Source of the DNA: Aspidiotus rigidus
Lineage: Eukaryota > Arthropoda > Insecta > Hemiptera > Diaspididae
Assembly: GCA_035079385.1 (NCBI GenBank)
Contig: JAVHKY010000047.1
Span: 1 to 64,000, forward strand
Direction of reading: 5' to 3'
DNA: 64,000 nucleotides
Shown in pieces: positions 10,613 to 22,759 of the stretch; within the stretch, counting starts at the first letter, position 1, and every line of letters begins with the position of its first letter. A program made the translations under genes and the position numbers. The notes beneath the pieces are model-generated. The model made no database searches. It saw only the letters and a list, made by a program, of their open reading frames with translations, and was not told the DNA's origin.

Positions 10613-13600
10613 TTAATTCAATTTAGATTGGCGTTCTCTCAACATTTTTCGTATCTGTGATAAATCGGAAAAGGCGCCTGTTTTGAAATAATCACGAACA
10701 GCTTGCTCTGACATAGAAACTGCGGAGGGGATCTAAAACAAATTTTCAATAGGATACGTTCAAATTTTCAAATTTCGGAACATGGTTGATGGTAAAGACG
10801 TCGCTATGTTACCGGTAAATTGGCAATTTCTGGCAAGGACTGTCTAACATCCGTGGGAATTGGAAGACGATCTGGAGACTTTGGTGAAACAGGTTTCTTT
10901 CTGTCGTTATCATTATTAATGTTGTTCACGTTCGAAATATTCTTCACAGCCAATACATAAGGTGCTTCTATAATTACGGATCCGTCCTTCGACATCTTTC
11001 TATCAACGCAAACAAGTGGCGAGTTTTCACGGTGATCATACACGTAAGCTCGTGGAGCAAATGAAACATTCTTTCCCATCATCTTATCCTTAGATTTATG
11101 ATCCGTAGATGTTACGTCACTTCCTTTCTTGAAAGAATTAGATTGATACTTCCTCAACGCAATGTCCGTCTGGTTATTAGGACATTTTGGAGAAAGACGA
11201 ATACTTTCTTCCACTCGCTAAAAAAAATGAAAATTCTCTCACAATTGAAATAAATTTGTAAAAAAAAACTTACAAGTTTTTCAAACAGACGTAATTCACC
11301 TGATTAATTTGAAAAGCTTCATCCATAGATACCTCAGCCAGCCTTCTTTCCGCATCTTTCTTCAATTTTTCTTCAAGTTTTCTTTCAGCTTCTTCTGCCT
11401 TTGCTTTACGTTCAGCCTCTAATTTACGCTTCTCTTCAATTTGTTTATCCAGCTCCCGCTTGTATATTTCATCTTTCATTCTCCGATATTCTTCGAGATC
11501 GTCAACTGCAATATAAAATGTTCCAAAATACGAAAAAACATTTCATTCCCATTCTAGAACGTAAATCCATTTAATAAAAATTCCTCTCACTTGCACAACT
11601 TTCAGCACTTTGCTTCATGAACGGATTTCCCAAATAATGAGGTACCCTCGAACTCGTTTGCTCATTTCTTGAACAGAGTTCCCGACGTTTCGCGCTATTT
11701 TTACGTTCTTCTTCAAGTTGTTGCTTCTCTTCTATTTGTTTTGTCAATTCTCTCTTATACAGTTCTTTCTTCATCTTGTCGTATACATTTGGGTCTTCAA
11801 CTATGAAAAATGAAGAAATTTTTAAATTGAAAAAATGGATAGATGCATTATAAAATTATGATACTTTTTCTTGGAATCTCACTAGAACAAGTTTCAATGT
11901 TTGGTTTAACAAACGGGTCGTTTTGCTGAGCAATTAGAGTCGAGTGAACTTTGCTTTGTTGTTCTCTCGTACTATTCGAGACACTATTCTTATCATGACG
12001 AGAAAAACCCGTCTTATTTCCTCGAATTTTATCACTTTCATGTTTACAATCCTGTAAAAATTGGAAATTTCTTTCTTAATACACGAGTTACTGGTTCTTA
12101 AGCGTAAATTTACGTCATTCAAAAATGAACTCACGTTTAAAACTTTCAACCGTCTATTGAAGTCATCTTCGATGCGAGTCATAACATCTCGGCGCTGTTG
12201 TACGTCTTTGAATTGATTTATTTGACATTCCCGCTCCTCACTATCCTTCCGTTTTTTTTCTAATATTTCTTTTTCTCTAATTTGTTCATCTAGTTCTTTG
12301 CGATAGTTTTCCTGTTGTATTCTGGTATAACAGTGATTCAAATCGACATCTAGAATGATGTAAACAATAATAATATCACAACAAGTTCAAGGGTTCATAG
12401 AATCGGACACAACAATGTAGTCCATAAAAATTTTCTTCGGAATTGAAAATATATAACCTACGAGAACTATACCTTCAATTAGATTTCCATCTGTTGAGAA
12501 AAGTTTTTTATGAAGATGCGATTTCTCTCGAGACGGAGAATTTTCAGACGAGTGGGACGCATATCCATCATCTTTGTTAGTTTCAAGCGATTTTTTTTCA
12601 CTACGTAATTTTTGTAACTTTCTATTTGCTTTCATCTGAAAATTAAAATATTTTTTCACGTTTAAACGTTAATCAGAAAATTCTAGTTCCTAGTGGAAAA
12701 CGAAAGAAATAGTCACAATAGGTGAACCAAATAAATAAACCAATAACTCTGAGCCTCGAATTAAGAACTATTGGTACAACGCACATTCGACAAATATTCC
12801 ATGTATTCTCGTTTCTTTTTCTCTAAAAAAGCACGTCTCCGTCCTTCATATTCACCAAGTCCCATTAGCGGCCGATCGAAAGAATTCGATGAGGACCTTA
12901 AAGGAGAAAATTCACTAATTCGCACCATATTTTCGACATCATCAGTCTATCAATCAGAAGTAAAGCTCAAATCAATGGGACGAAAAAAAAAGAAAAGAAA
13001 AGAGTATACTAGTATGATAGGTTACCTCTTTTCGATCAGTTTCACAGTTTGAAGACGAAGTTTTTGAATTTAAACGATGAGAACATATTGGATTTTGATT
13101 CTCTTTGTTTGCTGAATAAAAGTTGTAGGTTCTTATATGACGAAATTTCTTTGGGGTCGAACAACGGAGATTTAAGAAATGCGGCGCATTCTCAAACAAA
13201 TAAGCTAGCCGTTCCTTTTCCACTTGACTGTTGTATGTTTTATATAATTTAGTAGATTTAGGACAAGTCACTCGATCTTCGTTATTTTTTGAATCAACAA
13301 TTTGTTTTTCAGCGTCATGATTACTGGATTCCGTCTGTGCGCTCTCATTATTTGACGAGTTCGAAAATATCTATAACATATTTTTGAATATTATAACACT
13401 GTGTGTGTATTAGATTACTGGTTTAATGACCTATTCCTAAAAATATAGGTACCGGTAATCGATATCAGCGAACTTATACTTCCACTATTACGAAAATAAT
13501 GGTGAATAAAACCACGCCTCCACACTGATCACATGCAAACTCTTTATTGAAATCATGCCCATTAGTGAATATAATATTACCTATATTGAGTTCAAAAGAT

Positions 13601-14163
13601 ATCACAGAAACTAAGCGCTCTCTTCTAAAGACTGGATTATAATTTAATTTTCACTGCGTCATGGTTTTCCTGCCACTTCAACATTAATGATTTTTTGTAA
13701 CCCTAACAACCAGTCACAACAGTTTGCTTACTTTAGCTTACAAAAAGAATGTCTCTACTCAGTGACTTTTATAGGTCCTGCTCACCTATTATTCAACCAA
13801 TATGATATTGAAATTTGAAACCGACCTAAAGAATTACAAGTTTGGTCTGGCAATGAACTAGAACTAAAAATATTTGCAAATATGTTCCTAATTTTATCCT
13901 GAATCATTGTTCACGTACGTTTTCATAACATTCACCGGTACAATTTCAATCTTCGCTCTCGTTTAATACGTAATGTTACTGCGAATCATCTAATATTTCA
14001 GAGGAATTATAAATCTATGGCGTAGGATTCATAATCAAACCTGTTGCTTATTGTTCAAAAGGGTTAGAATGAGGTCAATAATTTTCCTATCCTTGTCCAG
14101 TTTTTTGCGTTCTGCTGCTAGGAATTCATCCACTTTGGTTAAATCAACTTCGGTTTCAGACAT
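10613..14163 (-). CDS. CSPP1-like centrosome/cilium coiled-coil protein
   Basis: Ten exons in transcript order: 14163-14041, 13370-13026, 12946-12785, 12635-12473, 12349-12135, 12051-11883, 11800-11591, 11505-11300, 11217-10813, 10732-10613. All junctions are GT/AG and keep frame; the product is about 705 residues. The N-terminus (VDEFLAAERKKLDKD), the segment LGEYEGRRRAFLEKKKREY, and three copies of a charged coiled-coil module (YRKELDEQIREKE, YKRELTKQIEEKQ, YKRELDKQIEEKR) resemble centrosome and spindle pole-associated protein 1. That protein is microtubule-bound at centrosomes and ciliary tips. The C-terminus (about residues 530-705) is low in coiled coil and ends in DLSQIRKMLRERQ. Assignment rests on layout and module similarity, and other centriolar coiled-coil proteins share such repeats. 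Head-to-head with FHIP2A. Confidence 0.68.
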
Positions 14164-14881
14164 TCTGTTCCTGTTATAAAAACTTGTGAATGAAAAGATT
14201 GAAAATCTTAGATGAAAAGTACACTTATTATTCGTTCTAATTTCGAATCAAATCAATAGTGGCCATTATTCTACGTTAATCCACAAGTTTTTTTCACCAC
14301 TTTCTAATCTTTCTATTGAAATTTGCGTTGTTATTATCACTAAGGCATTGATAACGTTTCCGTTTCGCGCGTCTTTTTTATTCTGCCTTGCAAATGCAAA
14401 AGGGATGATCAACTATATCCGATATAGCGATCCGGGAAAAAGTATCGCCCTATCACGATACGAAACGCCTATTTCTATCAATTGTTATTTTGGATATACG
14501 TCATTTCATAATGTTTCTGTTTCCGCAGTACGCAGGGCGCAGACACTTCACTCGGTTGGGATTTTGCAATATCAGAATATCAGTCTAAACAAAAAATTTA
14601 TCAAAATAAAAACTGATATCAATATAATTATCATCGTTAAGTAGTCTAGTAGTAGTAGGTCTCGAACTATAAACTTTCGAAGTTTTGTCTTTATTATTCT
14701 GTTTCTGTCAGTGGTCTTCACTTATATCGCAGAGCTTGCAATCATTATCATAATAATTATAATTTCATAATATTCGCATTTACTTCTATTTTAAGTCATG
14801 AATTACGTAGAGTTGGTAGACGAAGATACTGTGTCCTGAAACCTGACGAACTTCACTATTTTTCGTTTTTCGAACGCAAAG
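14164..14881. promoter_or_regulatory. Shared upstream region of the CSPP1-like gene and FHIP2A
   Basis: 718 bp between divergent start codons. A GC-richer patch lies around 14360-14540. No specific factor site is claimed; inferred from arrangement only. Confidence 0.4.
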
Positions 14882-17800
14882 ATGCTAAACAAGTTGAAGC
14901 AAGCTGTCGAAGTGTCACTGGATGCTGTCAGTCTATCCTTAATATTATTTCATTTCCCGAGAATTGGCAATTATATCCAATAAACGAATGATTTTGACAT
15001 TTCAGCTGGCTCCGCCACCTCCTCTTCACGAAGATTTTGTGTATCATTGGAAACGTTTTATGAAGCATTATTTGAGTCTTTCACATGATCATAAAGCCTC
15101 AGTTGAATCGACAAATCTTCCCGGTTGCTTGACCAGATTAAGGGATGTAAGTGCTGTATATCAATCACTGTATTTTATCTTCTGTAAAATCCAAATGCCC
15201 ACTTATTTTCGTATGTTTTGCAGATACTAATTGACGAAGATGAAGAAATATCGAAAACTACTTGTCCTTCAGAAATTGGACCCTGTATGGAATATTTATT
15301 GAAGAACAATTTACTGGATTTGTTAGTTTCATTAGCGATTTCAGACGAACCCCCAGGAATGAAATCTTGTATCCTCAAATTCATCTCTAAGACCTTGACT
15401 AAACTTAGGAAACCGAATATAGTTCACTCCGCTATCTACGTTCCTCTTATGGTAAATTATAATGGTTATCTTTATGAATCCTACTGTTATGGTCGCGATA
15501 TTTAATTCTGGTAAAATTCTATACGTATAAAGTGTGGAAAAAAACGATGGTTCTTTACAAGACACATACCTAGTTGTCTAATAGGTGGCCTTTTTGTAAA
15601 ATTTTGGATTACCTTTTATAAACTTGAGATTTAATCTTGCGAGAATTTACACTCTTTGCGATTTGTTTGGCAGAAATTAATGAATGTTTGCGACGGACTA
15701 TTGCATTCGGTTTCTGAAGCTGATGAAATTGACTTTCTATTACATTTATGCGCAGTTTTGAGAAAACAACCAGACGTTGCCATTTTATTTCTCTCAAATG
15801 TAAGTTAATTGGTATCTTATACATTGTTCGATTAATTACCACCCATAAAACTTTTTTAATATTATTGTAGGAAAGCGCAAAGACGTTAGAAGAACCGACA
15901 AACGCTGGTGATTCTATTCAGTATGGTAATATCCTAGATCTCGTCTTGACATATGTGGATAGTGCGGTAAGTGTTCGCAAAATTTTCGTCTGTTCTATTT
16001 TTAATGACTCTTTTAAGATAGTGAAAAATATAAATTTTGTCTTCGCGGGCTATCCATATTTCTTCCTGAAATAAATTCTCCAATTAGAAGAGGTGACTTT
16101 TCTCGACCTTTAAAATATACCAAGATCGGATGTTTGAAATTTGAGATTTTTGGTTTTTATGTACCATATACCTAGTCATTTACAAGTTATCTTTGATTTG
16201 AATTTCTGACATTGAGTTGTACTAAAAATTTTCCCAAGTCACTTATTGATTTGAAGTATGTACCTGTTTTTATTCTCGCCCACAAGTAAATTATATTGTT
16301 GGAAATCCTCAATTTTTCAATGTTTTATTCAGAAGTAAACTTGAAGTCTGATTTTATAATTTCAAATTCAGGACTGTGGAATTCGTGTGAAAGCCTGTCA
16401 GTGCTTACAATTATTGTGTTCTATGGACGACGAGATGATCGCTCAATGTATCGTGAATAATTTCAAATTCAGTCATTTTGTCATCGGAAGACTGACTTCA
16501 TTATTTTTCGAAATTCTTCCGACTGACTACGAAAAGTTCAAAAACATTGAAGCGAGTTGGACGTGAGTTTCTTATTTTTCAAAGTTATACCAGTAATTTC
16601 AAAATGCCCCCGATTTGAAATAGAAACTTGTTTTGTTTTTCTCTAACTACATAATTATTAATAATAGAATTTCAGTAAAAGCGTTGCAAACTTGCATTAT
16701 TGAATGTATTTTCATTTCCAGCATGGATATACCACAAGAAACGCAACTGAAAATAATTCAAAATAGATCCGCCATTATTTTCTTCAGTTGGGTTGATTTC
16801 ATCGATCAGGTTAGTAATAAAATATAGAAGGCAATCACGGTTCTGTTCATACTCGAATTTACGTTTATTAATTTTCACAGTTGAGTACTGAGTGTCACGA
16901 AATTGTCAAATTGAAGCTAACGGAATTGGTTACAAACTATTTTCTGAAAGAATCATTCCGGATTAGTTTCTTATCATCAGCTGAAACTGTTGCTATTTTT
17001 TGCAAATATTACCGGATGATTGATTCGTCATCTCTTCAAAATGGTAGGAAATTTTTCCAAAAAATTGTGAAGGACGTTTTTTTTTTTTTTGCATTCGTAA
17101 TTAGTATATTTCAAATTATTTTCTGTCCAGGATTTCACAAATGGCTTCTAGGAGCTGGTGGCCTAAACGCATCATCAACGGATTCGATTTTGCGAACTTT
17201 ATTAAATCATTGCTATTCAAAGGATGATTTTGTAGCGAACATAAGCTTAGAGTTTTTTCTGGTTCGCAAAAATTCATAAGTTATCATAAAATAGTATTAT
17301 GAATTTACACGACGTTATGACTGACTATATTTTTCAGGACTTAATAGATAGATGCGACGAAGGAATAGTATACGATCTATTATTATCTTATGTTAAAGAC
17401 CGAGCTTATTACGACAGTAACGCTATTCCGTCGTCGTGGAGTGATGAAGAAGATGAGCGACAAAAGTCTTCCACTAATTCAGGTACTGCACTCCTAACTA
17501 ATTTGATCGCGTTGTATATAAATATTTTGAAATCTAATTTCATTTGAATATTTTTCTTCACAGAAGGATCATCTTTGAGTAGAACACTAGCACCTTCCAA
17601 CGTGGACAAAATCGTTCAGAGGTAGGTATATTACGATCGAACCATGTTATGAAGCTCTTGTCATCAATCGCTGAATTGTCATACTGTTTATATTATAGTT
17701 TCATCAATATTGTTCCGGTACAAATTCGTCTGTCTTCTTTCGAAGATAGCATACCGTACCTTCAAAAACAATATCATGAGGTACTTGCTCGCTGCTCTTC

Positions 17801-18454
17801 ATTTCGATGGCCGCTCGAAGCCACTTCCGATGTCGAAAGCATAAGTAACGACTCTAATCCTGAATCAGACTGTCACGATAAAATTTTTTCCGAAGGACCA
17901 TTTCTGAATATGCTGTTTTCAAAAGTGAAACACTTCCATCAGCTGGTAATTTTTTCTTGAGCGAATGTTCAATAAAAATGCGTACGATACTTGGTTTCTT
18001 ATTTTTATTCTTTTATACTTTCTTTCTAGAGCCTGGAACAAATGTTCACAGTTACTATGATCATTTCTCGACTAGCTTTACTGCCGCACCCTTACTTGCA
18101 TGAATATTTATTGAATCCTCTACTTCCATTCAGAACAGGCGTCTCATCTTTGTATGTATTTTTAAGCTACATTATGAATGATGTATCCTCCAGGTTACTG
18201 ATGATGCCGGTTTACGAGAATGAATTACGTCTGACCAAGGAGAGGTTGATGTCCAAAGAAACGTTTCCGTCCGATAGGTCAGTTAATATGCTAAATAGTA
18301 ATCAGTATAATTTGCACGAAGAAATTACGAAGTTTATTTCATTTTCAGAAAAGATATGGATCGATATTTACAAGCATGTGTTCTTTTGGAGGAATTGTGT
18401 AACGAGCTTGCTGGAACAGCGTACGTCAAATACATTCATAGTCATTCAAATTGA
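14882..18454 (+). CDS. FHIP2A: FHF complex subunit HOOK-interacting protein 2A (FAM160B1)
   Basis: Member of the FHIP/FAM160 family, which joins Hook and FTS proteins to load cargo on dynein; the 2A type is linked to early secretory cargo. Fourteen exons: 14882-14911, 15006-15146, 15224-15451, 15674-15799, 15871-15966, 16372-16562, 16722-16809, 16881-17043, 17131-17261, 17338-17482, 17564-17621, 17699-17945, 18030-18277, 18349-18454; 1998 nt, 665 residues. Family blocks: LAPPPPLHEDFVYHWKRFM near the start, GPCMEYLL, DEPPGMKSCIL, VKACQCLQLL, FFSWVDFIDQL, DKIVQSFINIVP, LPHPYLHEYLLNPLLP and the C-terminal LLEELCNELAGTAYVKY. The first exon is only 10 codons and uses a gtgtca donor; it reproduces the family N-terminus but is the weakest junction. 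Confidence 0.93.
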
Positions 18455-18888
18455 AGTGATATCCATACAAACCTCACCCTTCTTTCTTAAAACGCTACTT
18501 TTCTAGTCGTTTCCCGAAAAACTGAATTATTATTATTATTATTGATTTTTTAAAATTTCATTCAATATTCTATTATATTTTTGATTGATTTTTTCTTTAA
18601 ATTGTTGTTATTGATTTTTGTCTTAAGACAAGATGGCTGTTGAGTTATTTTGAATCATTTGTTCAAAATAAGACTTGTGAACTACGTGAAACTTGATGTA
18701 TTCATACCTAGTTTGTAAGGTTACTTTACCAAAAAGTGCGTGCATCTTTTCTTCTTTTTTTTTCTAGTCTATTTTCTGTACCTACCATTCTTTTTTTTTT
18801 TTCCTGTTATGATTGTATTTATGACGAATTAATAAATATATATATTTATAAGGAAAAACCAATTCCTTACTGCTAATCTTACTTGAAC
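18455..18888. other. 3' flank of FHIP2A, no gene seen
   Basis: AT-rich sequence with several T runs and AATAAA-like hexamers (near 18830) that could serve polyadenylation. Nothing else recognised. Confidence 0.5.
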
Positions 18889-19228
18889 GGACCAAGTTTT
18901 CGATGTTGAACATCGATCGATACACCTGCAACATATTTCCATCAAACCTAATACACGCGGAGCAAAGATCATTGAGTTACTAATATTGAAAACAAGAAAT
19001 AATTAAGAAATGAAAATTTGATTTTGAAATACTTGTGATTATAAAAATTGAAATATTATCGTTTCCTTCTTTTTAATATTCATAATTTTTCATTAGTGAC
19101 ATGATGATCTTTGCTCTGTATGTATATCTTTTTATGGGAGCCTTTATGTTCAAAAGAAATATTTCGGGTACTTCTATAAATAGCAAAGCAGGTGTATCGA
19201 TCGATGTTTAATATCAAAAATTCGGTCC
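18889..19228. mobile_element. MITE with CGATCGAT-bearing terminal inverted repeats, copy 1
   Basis: About 340 bp, no coding capacity. The left end (18889-18929) and the right end (19188-19228) are imperfect inverted repeats of about 40 bp; both contain the palindrome ATCGATCGAT and a terminal GGACC/GGTCC. A second copy lies at 50672-51051, which shows it is mobile. The superfamily is unknown and no clear target duplication was seen. Confidence 0.75.
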
Positions 19229-20277
19229 ACTGCCTGTATAAAATTCTATAAAAAAAAACTTCAACATGATTATTATGAAACAGGACAAAATATTTTATGA
19301 AGTCATTTGATAATTTGACCCGGTAGTAATCAAAGAAAAATTGAACAATTTGTTTTCTTACCAGTGCGTTTCAACATTGGGAAAATTTGTGTGTATCTAA
19401 TATATAAAGAGAAATGTTTATGTTTGTATGTCTTTCTGTTAAGTATCTAATTCCATAACTTTTGATCTCTATCACCTTATGTGATACGTATGGTTGGATA
19501 TATCACAGCCTAAGGGTAAAATAAACGACACTTCGGCATTAGACTTTTAATAACTGAAATTCATTCACAGGACTACAGTACATACGGTTTTATAGTTATG
19601 ATTACAAAAAAAAAGGGAAAACTAGCAGTATAATAGGGGATAGCCAATAGCCCAGGTTTTTATGACGTCAATAAGCAAATAACTATAAGCAAGACTACCC
19701 ATCTTGTTGATCCAATAGGTAACTCGTTTAAAGATTTAAAACGCTACACCCAAAAAACTATGGCTCCGAGGGGATTGATTAATGCATGAAATCAAAGAGT
19801 GTACGTTCTAAATTTGAGATTATAACAAAACATGAACCTTGTATCAAATTATTGACAATATACCGGTATATGGGCCTGAAAAGTGCCAAAGTTAGGCCCT
19901 TTTTCAAATGACTTTTTTTCAGTGTTATTTTTGCGTGAAAATCTCTCTCAAGTGACACAAACTCTAATTCACGTGAATTTTTTTATGAATTTACTATTTA
20001 AATAATTATACAAAAATAAAAATAAAAAAATAAGTGAAAAAATTGTTTACAAAACTTTTTGGGGAATAAGTATATATCACAGCATTTAATTAGAATGTTA
20101 TCATAATAAATGGAAGAAACGAACATTAAAATGACAAAAGAGCAGTATTTAAAATATTCAGCATTATTAAAGTATGAGGAACAATATATGAAATAAACCA
20201 ACAGTAGAATGATAAAGTAGCATTATTAAAATATGTGGAACATTTTGCTTGTACAATTGGTTTGATGGTACGATTGG
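19229..20277. other. AT-rich intergenic stretch
   Basis: No gene. Around 19400-19560 there is a segment (TATATAAAGAGAAATG, TTTGTATGTCTTTC) of the kind seen in old insect retroelement tails, too decayed to classify. The rest looks unstructured. Confidence 0.4.
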
Positions 20278-20540
20278 TATGATATGCAGAAAATAATGTT
20301 GATGGTGGACATATGATATTCAAATAGGAGATTTTATCGCACCTGTAAGATAAACAGAGGAATTTCCATCTCAACAGTATGATATGCAGAAAGTGATTTT
20401 GATGATGAACATATGGTACTGAAAGAGGAGATTTCATGACACCTGTATGATACGCAAAGAGGAATTTCCACCTCATCAGTATGATACACAAAAAGTAATG
20501 TTTATGATGGACATTATGATAATAAAAAATTAGATGCCAT
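20278..20540. repeat. Tandem repeat, period about 101 bp, 2.5 copies
   Basis: Units start at 20278, 20378 and 20480, each opening with TATGATA(T/C)(G/A)CA followed by AAA, then GATGGTGGACATATGA or a variant, then GAGATTTCATGACACCTGTA, then AGAGGAATTTCCA. Further partial units are at 20921-20990 and 24741-24850. The 177-residue frame across this array on the minus strand is a by-product of the repeat. Confidence 0.75.
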
Positions 20541-21040
20541 AGGGTGACTGCAATGGCAGCGAGGAACCCTCTGTCCCGAGAATTTTTCCAAGTCCCCCTC
20601 CTATCATATAAATCTTGGAGCCCGAAGTTTTTCCAAGTCCCAAGATGATGATGTGACAACTTGAATGCGATGCAATTTCAAGGAAGCCATTGTTTATCTA
20701 AGTCTCCTTTCTGTCATATAATGTTTGGCAATGGAGGCTAAATTTTGACTCACGAGCTATATAAGATATATTTCTAAGTCCCCCTCCAGGCATATACCTA
20801 TAGCATAGGGTCGACATTTTTCCAAATCTCACCCATGTCCTCCCTGTGACGTACTAACTTTGCTCGCGCTCGCGGGTTTCCTGAAAATTACAAAAGGGAT
20901 AGCAGGTTCCCCGCTAAAAAGGAGATTTCATGACACCTGTATGATACACAAAAAGAAATTCCTATCTTATGAAATCAACTTAGTTCAAACTTTGTCTTTG
21001 AGATCTTGCTTTGTGTTTCAATTAAAGATTCATGGTACAT
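20541..21040. repeat. Interspersed repeat stretch with TTTTTCCAAGTCCC motifs
   Basis: The motif (A)TTTTTCCAAGTCC recurs at about 20582, 20629, 20773 and 20817 (variants), usually followed by CCTCC and CATATA. The same motif marks 27.0-27.9 kb, 28.6-28.8 kb and all E elements. A partial unit of the 101-bp repeat is at 20921-20990. No gene. Confidence 0.55.
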
Positions 21041-21135
21041 GATCTGAGTGACTTGTACCTAGGGTGGTATGACTGACCTGAGTGACGGCACCCAGGATTA
21101 TGCGCGTCTGACCTGAGTGGCAGTGGGTACTTGGT
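21041..21135. repeat. Short tandem repeat, period 34 bp, about 3 copies
   Basis: GA(T/C)CTGAGTG starts units at 21041, 21075 and 21109. They share a G-rich second half (TGTACCTAGGG, GCACCCAGG and GTGGGTAC). Probably junk minisatellite next to the Penelope insertion. Confidence 0.55.
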
Positions 21136-21289
21136 TGACAAAAATTGTAGTTAAGGGCGCCAAAGGGAGGTCCATATGTGAGATCAGGTGGTGACTGGTT
21201 TGCATATATCGAGGGTCCATGTCTGGATCCGGAGCCAGGGTGTCGCGAGCCATAGCCGAGGTGTGGACTTGGATTCTGTTAAACAATAA

Positions 21290-22757
21290 AGAGGAATACT
21301 CCGACGTGGAGTAAAAAAATGCAAACCGCAGAAAAAATGAAAATACGACGAGCGCTTTCGGTTAAACAACCATCTTCGAGCCTGAAATGAAAGCAACTGA
21401 CGAACAAAAGAGAAGAACGAGGTATTAAGATCGTCCAAACGAGAAATCACGGTGTGAGTCATAAACAAGTTCGATCAGGCCATCTTCCGGAATATACGAA
21501 TTAAGAACAGTGATACCGTCAGTGTTGAGATGACGAATTATCTCCATATTCTCGAGGGCGATACGCTTGCGGTAGGAATTCTCCTTATGGAGGAGCTTTT
21601 CGGATCCCTCGCGGAAGCTGTGGCCACTGTTTATTAAGTGATCGGCGAAAGCTGACTCCCCCAAGTGTCCCTTCTTCCAAGACTTCAGGTGCTCAGCTAC
21701 TCGAACTTTCATTTGGCGGCTGGTCTCACCAATATAAAAGCCTCCACAATCCTCACACTCCAACTTATACACACCACTCCTCTCATCAACAGGTATGGGG
21801 TCCTTCAGTCTCACAAACAACCTCTTGACTGTGGTAGGGTTGTAAAACGCGGGTCTGAAGCCAAACGGGCGAAGGGTCCGACCCAATTGCTGGGAGAACT
21901 TCCCCAAGAAAGGGAGACTGATCCAACGCAAACGGCGATCACGGATCGTGTCTCGGGGGAGGGAGGTGGTGGAATCCAGGAGGCCCCTCGTAACTTTCCT
22001 CCGAACCATCACGTCAACATCAACATTGACCCCATTCACTCTGGCCAGGTGTTTTATTGTGATTAACTCTTTCTTGAAGGCAGACTGACTCAAAGGAATA
22101 CGAGTCAGTCTGTGAACTAGGCTATGAAAAGCAGCCACCTTGTGAGCAACAGGACCGAACGAACCACCGTGGACTAAAACATCGGTCGTAGTATCTTTCC
22201 TGTAAATTCCAAACTTATGGATACCGTCTATTATAGAGATCGATAAATCCAAAAAGTTAATGGAAAATACCCCTATTTCCAACGTAAATTTGATGGAAGG
22301 GTACCAGGAATTGAGATACCTCAGAAACTCACCAAGGAGATCTGGGTGACCAGTCCAGGTACATAGAACGTCATCAACGTACCTGTGCCAATAATGAATA
22401 TGATTAAGTAACACCTGGTTCGAGGAAAAGAGGTCAAGTTCAAACTTAGACATGAAGATTTCGGATATGAGAGAGCCTAGTGGTGATCCAATGGGGATCC
22501 CTACTTCGTCAGGGAACTCGAAAAATTTCCCTTCAAATTTACAATAGTTAGGGGACCAGCAAGTATTAAGAAGATCGAAGAATTCGTGAAGCTCATTATG
22601 AGGAATGTTGGCTTTGACGAGTAGCTCACCCATCCGCTGGATAGTAGCAGCCTTAGGAATATTCGGGAACAAACCAACAACATCAAACGAGCAGATGGTC
22701 GTTCCCGGGGGAAGGCTTACATCCTTGAGGACGTCAGTTAAAGAGGCCGCGACCCGT
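21290..22757 (-). mobile_element. Penelope-like element 1 (RT core plus GIY-YIG), 5'-truncated
   Basis: Open frame on the minus strand from about 22757 to the stop at 21425, over 430 codons, without breaks. Reverse transcriptase signs in order: SFDVVGLFPNIP (motif A), GIPIGSPLGSLISE (motif B), HRYVDDVLC (motif C) and INFLDLS. Next comes a connector, then a GIY-YIG endonuclease (SGVYKLECEDCGGFYIGETS, KVRVAEH, SAFADHLINSGH). This domain pair defines Penelope-like retroelements. The N-terminal RT part is missing; the frame stops where the inverted copy begins. About 130 bp of 3' UTR carries a ribozyme-like motif (21347-21385) and a hairpin. The copy looks young, because its frame is intact and it is nearly identical to copy 2. 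Confidence 0.9.
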
Positions 22758-22759
22758 TG

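Noticed and set aside
20126..20659. 177-codon minus-strand frame
   Set aside because: Produced by the 101-bp tandem repeat; the translation repeats with the DNA and shows no domain.
21665..22066. 133-codon plus frame, also seen inverted at 23112-23513
   Set aside because: Antisense of the Penelope RT/GIY-YIG coding region; appears twice because the element is inverted.
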